Origin: Symsagittifera roscoffensis
Taxonomy: Eukaryota; Xenacoelomorpha; Acoela; Convolutidae
Direction: 5' to 3'
DNA: 64,000 bases
Assembly (NCBI RefSeq): GCF_963678635.1
Contig: NC_087071.1
Coordinates: 22,409,194-22,473,193 of the forward strand
Shown here piece after piece: positions 58,511 to 64,000 of this stretch. How positions within the stretch are numbered: the stretch's first letter is position 1; every line of letters starts with the position of its first letter. The translations under genes were made by a program, and so were the position numbers. A model generated the notes under the pieces. It saw nothing but the letters and a program-made list of their open reading frames with translations. It did no database searches and was not told the DNA's origin.

Positions 58511-58875
58511 ACGCCACTCTCTTCAAAATTCGGAGCAAGATGAAGAAGTATCAATAATATTTGTACAAATGAATCCAGAAAATTTTTTGCCGAATGTCTA
58601 TAAAGACTGCGAACACCAATCTTGGGTGTCCACTTTTTTATTATATAAATATTGCAAATATTTTCTTTAAGTAGAATCAATTTTTTTCCAAAATAATAAT
58701 CCAAAGGTTTTTGATATATAATTTTTTTCATAATTAAGGATTAGATATTCGTATATGCGTTTTAAAAGTCTGAGTTTTTATATGTTATTCTGTACTTTAC
58801 ACGTTTTAAGTTTTCGATCATCTAATTTTTCACATCAACGAAGGCTGTCGTGCTCCATTTCAATTGTTTTGACGC

Positions 58876-60423
58876 TCAATTTTCGCGTCGTCGCTGAAAA
58901 GAGAAAAACCACATCTCTAAGTCAAAATCTGGATTCTTTTTGTTCAAGTCGTCATTCTCGAACTGATCAAATCCGACTCCAGTCTCGTGCCGTCCTTCGC
59001 ACCCTTTGTCCACTACTTTGACTGGAATCGAAACTGGATCACCCACGGATTTGTTAGTGGCCTTTTCCAGAATCGAGATTACTTTATCAGCTTCGAAGTT
59101 GTTCCAGTTATCGATGTAGGGTTGAAAATGTTTCTCCACCTCATGTGCAATAAAACCGCAGTAAGAGCCAATTTTAAGACCGAGAAACATTATATTGCAT
59201 CGTGACACTGAAACTTCATCTAAAAACAAAAGACCGTATATATTGGAACAAAAACATATGAATGGGAAAGCGTAAACTAACAAAAATTGCTGGCAAAAAT
59301 TTCAACTCAACCATCCCCCTCCATCGAAACACCCCCTCAAAATATCCCCCTTAAATGCCGCAAAAGAAAAAAAAATGTGAAGAAAGCATAGCTAAGTTTT
59401 TGAAAAAGGGAAAAGTGCTTTTATATTCTGAAGATTGGGGTAATTACTAATTTTATGGCAAGTCGAAGGGGGGGGGGGGAGGTTGTGGTGATTGAAATGA
59501 TAAGCAGTTATTGTCTGAAGAATTCATGACAACGTTGATTTCACACTGAAAGCTAAAAATTGAATGCGACTCCCTGTGCTTAATCTGGAAACTTTGACAG
59601 TTGAACTTACCGATGACCCAGTTTTCTGGTTTAACAGACAGCGTGATGTTGAAGCCAAAATTCAGTTGGTTTTGACCATTAGGATTATCGATTTTGGGGT
59701 TGATGCCTCTAAAAAACAAAAGCATGTATAATGAAGAAATTATATGTTTTCTTATATATTCATGAATATGATTAGAAAAATCAAACCTTACAGAAAAGCA
59801 ATCAAATTAGAGTGACATGGCATCCACGCGGAACGACATAGCAATGAAATGAAACTTTTTAATTAGATTGTTACAACTTTAACCTTTCTTTTGAAATTTT
59901 TGAATTTTCAAATCATACTTAGCTCGAACGAGTTTACAATTTATTACAGTTTACAAAGAGTTTGCAATTTATTACTTTAAAAAACAATTTTTAGCTGATA
60001 GGCCAAAATGAGCAAATTCACTAAAAGTTGAAAACAATTTTTTTCTCAAATTTGGTTAGTTCAGACAAAAAAAGATTGAGCAAGTTTTTTTTTCTGTTTT
60101 TTGTCCAAGGTGAAAATTATTATGAGAAAAACATGTTGACATGAATATCTGAAATCATGAGACTTTTTGTTATACTCAATTTTTATGGTTATTCTAAATC
60201 AGCACGTTAAGGCAAAGCAATTACCCGATTCGTGCTTCGACTATCATATATCCGCTCGCAATCAAATTGTCAAGTCGAATAGTCTTCATCCCATAATCCA
60301 GACATTTATCACTCCAGAAGAGCTTCAGTGCCAGCTGTAACCAGACATCAGACTGAAATGAGGCTTTGCTTTTGATGCACACTTTGAGGAAGTCGTTTGC
60401 ATCTGGATCGCAGTTAACTGTAC
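58876..60423 (-). CDS. Multi-exon gene of unknown family, probably secreted
   Basis: Three minus-strand exons join in frame: 60423-60225 (phase-1 entry after CGTTTTAG, leaves in phase 2 at GG/GTAATT), 59708-59611 (after TTTTGTTTTTTAG, donor ATCG/GTAAGT) and 59219-58876 (after CTTTTGTTTTTAG, to TGA). The product contains VNCDPDANDFLKVCIKSK, SDVWLQLALKLFWSDKCLDY, GYMIVEARIGGINPKIDNP, NFGFNITLSVKPENWVIDEV, VSRCNIMFLGLKIGSYCGF, EVEKHFQPYIDNWNNFEADK and an acidic/basic C-terminus. Six Cys and an absence of Lys-rich nuclear signals suggest an extracellular domain. I do not recognise the family. Introns of 391 and 516 bp. The first exon is uncertain (see 60624-60693). Confidence 0.7.
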
Positions 60424-60623
60424 CTAAAACGAGTTAGGCAGTCCTTGAAGCATGTGCAATTAAATTACTCAAGTTTAATTTCTTCGACTTTAATTTTCTA
60501 TGAATTCATGGGCAAATTAGTTTAACAGCCTACAAAACAGCCATTTTAAATGCAACGATTGGAAAACATTATCCAAATGGAGCAAAGGAAGGTTTTTTGC
60601 GCAACTTAACATAAATTTCTGAC

Positions 60624-60693
60624 TAAATTTCTGAGAAAAAAGATCAGCAAAAAATAAATAATATAGAGAATAATGGATTAAAGTTTTATTCAT
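60624..60693 (-). CDS. Tentative first exon (signal peptide) of the minus-strand gene
   Basis: ATG at 60693 starts MNKTLIHYSLYYLFFADLFSQ, signal-peptide-like, then KF and one base before a weak donor (A/GTCAGA). The phase fits the 60423 exon and would give a 236-residue secreted protein. The donor is poor, so another first exon is quite possible. Confidence 0.3.
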
Positions 60694-61174
60694 CTTGCTG
60701 ATTACAAGGCAACTGAAAGAGGAAAAAGGTGAAAAAAGGATGAGAAGAGACCGAATTTTGTTAACAAAGTCAGAGATCTCGACAATTTTTCTCAAAATCT
60801 TGAATGATGAATTAAGACCGTTTCAAGCGTTTTTACTGTAAGCACTTTTGGTACGACATCAAAAGGCAGTGAGACTGCCAAGGACGCTTCAAGAATAAAG
60901 TATTTTATTAATATGTATTTGTATATTAATATATTAGCATATTTTCTGTGCAACGCATGTGTTTACTGGAAAATAGAAACAAAGTAGGTTCAAAAACTTG
61001 TTTCAGTGGGTTAATCTTTGAATCCACCTGTTTTCAAATTTCCCCCAAAAAATTAACTTAAGATTCTTGTCGAGTAGTGTGTATGGTTCTCGAAACTGAT
61101 TTTTTTTTCTTTTTTTTTCGTTGCTATGCTTCAACTGTTCGTTTTCTCTTCTAATATTTTCTGCAAAGCGTGAC
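60694..61174. other. No gene seen
   Basis: AT-rich sequence with a TATTAATAT-type tract at about 60905-60950 and a T-rich run at 61100-61120. Confidence 0.35.
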
Positions 61175-61830
61175 TCAATTTAGAGCAGCTGACAAAATCG
61201 GGGGTAAAATATTTGTATCGTCAGCAAAAACTGTCATACAACTGCTTGAACAAACATTAGGCAGATCATTTATATACAAAACAGCGAATGGTCTGAAACA
61301 AGTTCCTGTGAAACCCTCGAAAGTAATTTCTACTGTTTTGATTGGTTATTATGAAATGCCCAATATGTTTGATTTGCGAGGAAAGACTTTGAAGTTTTAT
61401 GGATCGGATATTTTGAGCCATATGCATGACAGTTTTTGAAAAAAAAATGGATGATCTACCGTATCAAATGCTTTTGAAAGATCTACGAACGTACATGCAA
61501 CCATCAAGTTGTTTGTGAGTCTATAACTCACATTTTCTGCATCCTCTAATATCGCACTTACTGTTGACCTCTTACTTCAGTAACCAATTGGCGGGGTGTT
61601 ATTATAACTTCTTTTTTTTTGACAAACTCAGTTATTCTGATACAATTTTTTTCGAAGTCTTCGCTTAGAAGAATTAGCGACGAAATTGGCCTGTAGTTAC
61701 TACAAACATTTTCGAATACCGCTTTATGTTTTGGGTTCTGTGCATCGGGAAAAAAACCAAAAAATTGTCGATCTAAATCAAATGACTTAGTTTTTGCATA
61801 CTGCTAGGGTATAATTTAAAAAATATATAT
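61175..61830 (-). pseudogene. LINE-C reverse transcriptase fragment, copy 1
   Basis: Minus strand, right to left: NYRPISSLILLSEDFEK (about 61700-61640), ITEFVKKKEVIITPRQL, a break, AILEDAENVSYRLTNN, VACTFVDLSKAFDTVDHPFF (about 61500-61445), a frame-broken segment, and LYINDLPNVCSSSCMTVFAD followed by DTNI. The catalytic FADD at 61217-61228 is intact, but VPQG is degraded to FTGT and stops separate the blocks. A third LINE family, distinct from A and B. Confidence 0.8.
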
Positions 61831-62013
61831 TTTCAAAGTGTTGTCGAACGAATTTTGTTTTGCTAAAAACTATTGATCACAAGTTTGTTGTAGGACAAAA
61901 AAATGGTGTAGTTTTGATAGATTTCTTATCTAAAGAAGTTTTCATATTTCTTGAGGTTTTTTTTATATCGCATCGAAAATTGAAGGATTGCCCTTTTCGT
62001 AATAATTATGGGA

Positions 62014-62394
62014 TTAACTGTAAAACCAGATCAATTTTCTCGGAGTAGGACTGTTCTGGATTCTGAATGCTGCGCCGAACTTCCGCAAGATGTGTCCGTT
62101 GTCAAGAGTTACCGTGTGCTTCATTGAGTTGAAAACTTTGCCTTTTAATGGTCTAAAGTGGGACTGTCCATTTCCGATTAACAGTTTTTCTAAATCAATT
62201 ACCTCCTTTTGAGAACGGACCCGATAGAGTGTTCCTAGTTTAGATGTTTCTCGCCTTGTACGTTGGGTTATTTTGATAGCTTTTCTCTTCGGTGGGATTT
62301 CGAAGTCATAACCGCCTTCAATTGCGTCATTTTCCGCACATTGAAGTGCTCTATTGCTTGATATGATCGACTGTTCTTTTTCTAAGTTAAACAA
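62014..62394 (-). pseudogene. Unknown ORF, possible integrase C-terminal remnant
   Basis: 127 codons. Basic N-terminal half (PPKRKAIKITQRTRRETSK), then HFRPLKGKVFNSMKHTVTLD and NGHILRKFGAAFRIQNSP. The G-x-V, V-x-L-x-(D)NG, hydrophobic-R/K pattern weakly resembles the small beta-barrel end of Ty3-like integrases. No other retroelement domains adjoin it. It could equally be an exon of an unrelated gene. Confidence 0.3.
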
Positions 62395-62570
62395 GTATGA
62401 GACTAAGATTTTTCAAAAATGTTAGGAAGTCTAAGTTTTCAAATGAACATATCGATTGCTGAGTTTAAGGACAATTTCGGTTTGCTGACTATCATTGCAA
62501 GAAGTTTAGCCTTTAAATGCTCGACTACTCCCTTGAATCTATCATTTCGACTATTCGTTCAGTTAAGTTA

Positions 62571-63101
62571 TTGTTTCAACTTACGATACGAAAGTAACGG
62601 AATATTTGTGCTCGGGGTGGGTTTTTTTTTCTTCAGACAAATTTTGATTTTTTAACTAGCGGTTTTTGACGGAATTTTTTTATATCATTCGAAAGGTATT
62701 GTATTCTTGAGCTCGAATTTGAAAAGATATTTTACCTGTAACCATTTTCTTAAAGTTACGGGGGTTTAAAGATTGCCATTTTGGCCAATTTGGGACAATT
62801 AACGCGCGATATATATCGTAATATTAACGCGTAAGCGGAGAGTTAATCTCTCTTAGAACTCGTTCCAAATTGGTTGAAAGAAACTTATACGCCATAAGTG
62901 ATTTGTTACAAGGAGCAAATTCTATCTTTGTGTACTTAAAATGGCGTGTGGGGGGATGATTTTCAAAGAAATTTTCAAATTTTAGAACAAAAATTTTTTC
63001 ATTTCATTCTATTTGATTCAATTTTTTTGAAATATTTTTACTGCTCCATAAACCTTGAAAGGCAGTCGGAACCTTCAGGGCTTCGCAGTGATGCGAGCAG
63101 T
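62571..63101 (+). repeat. ~530-bp repeat family, single unit
   Basis: Complete unit from ATACGAAAGTAACGG to GATGCGAGCAGT followed by CTTGTTG. Lies between the two LINE-C copies and next to the second. Confidence 0.8.
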
Positions 63102-63201
63102 CTTGTTGTTATTCTTCTCGCTAATTTTTTATTTCTTTTTTTTTCAGTTGCTATGTTTCAATTGTTCGTTTTCTCTTCTAATACTTTCTGCAAAGGGTGA
63201 C

Positions 63202-64000
63202 TCAATTTTGAGCAGCTGAAAAAATCGGGGGTAAAATATTTGTATTGTCAGCAAAAACTGTCATACAACTGCTTGAACAAACACTAGGCAGATCATTTAC
63301 ATACAAAACAGCGAATGGTCTAAAACAAGTTCCTGTGAAACCCTCGAAAGTAATTTCTACTGTTTTGATTGGTTATTATGAAATGCCCAATATGTTTGAT
63401 ATATGTTTGCGAGGAAAGACTTTAAAGTTTTTAGGATCGGATATTTTGAGCCATCTGCATGACAATTTTTGAAAAAAATGGATGATCTACCGTATCAAAT
63501 GCTTTTGAAAGATCTACGAACGTACATGCAACAATCAAGTTGTTTGTGAGTCTATAACTCACGTTTTCTGCATCCCCTTATATCACTCCTACGGTTGACC
63601 TCTTACTTCAGTAACCAATTGTCGGGGTGTTATTATAACTTTTTTTTTTCGACAAACTCAGTTATTCTGGTACAATTTTTTTTCGAAGTTTTCGCTTAGA
63701 AGAATTAGCAACGAAATTGGCCTGTAGTTACTACAAACAGTTTCTAATACCCCTTTATGTTTTGGGTTCTGTGCATCGTGGAAAAAACCAAAATATTGTC
63801 GATCTAAAACAAATGGCTTAGTTTTTGCATACTGCTAGGGTATAATTTAAAAAATATATATTTTCAAAGTGTTGTCGAACGAATTTTGTTTTGCTAAAAA
63901 CTATTGATCACAAGTTTGTTGTAGGACAAAAAAAATGGTGTAGTTTTGATAGATTTCTTATCTAAAGAAGTTTTCATATTTCTTGAGGTTTTTTTATATG
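63202..64000 (-). pseudogene. LINE-C reverse transcriptase fragment, copy 2 (runs off window)
   Basis: Direct repeat of 61175-62000. Same minus-strand blocks (AILEDAENV-, FVDLSKAFDTVDHPFF-like, INDLPNVC). The catalytic block reads FADN instead of FADD because GAT became AAT. Continues past the right edge. Confidence 0.8.

Noticed and set aside
58755-59205. Plus-strand frames opposite the minus-strand gene
   Set aside because: The minus strand has splice sites in phase and a continuous protein, while the plus strand has neither.
61170-61439. Plus-strand 89-codon frame, repeated at 63245-63472
   Set aside because: Antisense of the LINE-C RT. The minus strand shows the conserved INDLP and FADD blocks.

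Overview
The window looks like AT-rich nuclear DNA of an animal. It has spliceosomal introns with GT/AG borders, decayed non-LTR retrotransposons (LINEs), a hAT-type MITE and large local duplications. Nothing identifies the species. There are no bacterial operons, CRISPR arrays or rRNA genes. A run of 200 N (13000-13199) marks an assembly gap.

Layout. 1-4635 is a broken minus-strand LINE (LINE-A: ORF1, endonuclease, linker and RT remnants). 5041-12999 (block A) and about 49430-58240 (block B) are direct copies of one locus. Between them, about 13200-46090, is a nested tandem array of three long and four short units. These units carry seven dead copies of a second LINE (LINE-B), up to five copies of a signal-peptide exon, three copies of a Ser/Thr-rich exon, a head-to-tail repeat of about 530 bp, and a MITE with long inverted ends. 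58240-64000 holds a minus-strand multi-exon gene of unknown family and two copies of a minus-strand LINE-C fragment.

Main result. Five plus-strand exons join with matching phases into one secreted protein of 580 residues: signal peptide (42071-42163), Ser/Thr-rich linker (42652-42900), Gln/Pro/Thr linker ending in a Cys (48216-48345), a Cys-rich exon (50306-50454) and a 373-codon mucin-like exon (53414-54535). A possible alternative last exon lies at 55631-56067. The Cys of exon 3 plus five Cys of exon 4 give C-X6-C-X8-CC-X4-C-X10-C, the spacing of an inhibitor cystine knot. The model is therefore a knottin domain mounted on a mucin-like stalk. Block A carries exons 4, 5 and 6 of a second copy without exons 1-3.

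All splice joins are read by eye from sequence. There is no transcript evidence here. The A/B and array duplications could partly be an assembly of two haplotypes.
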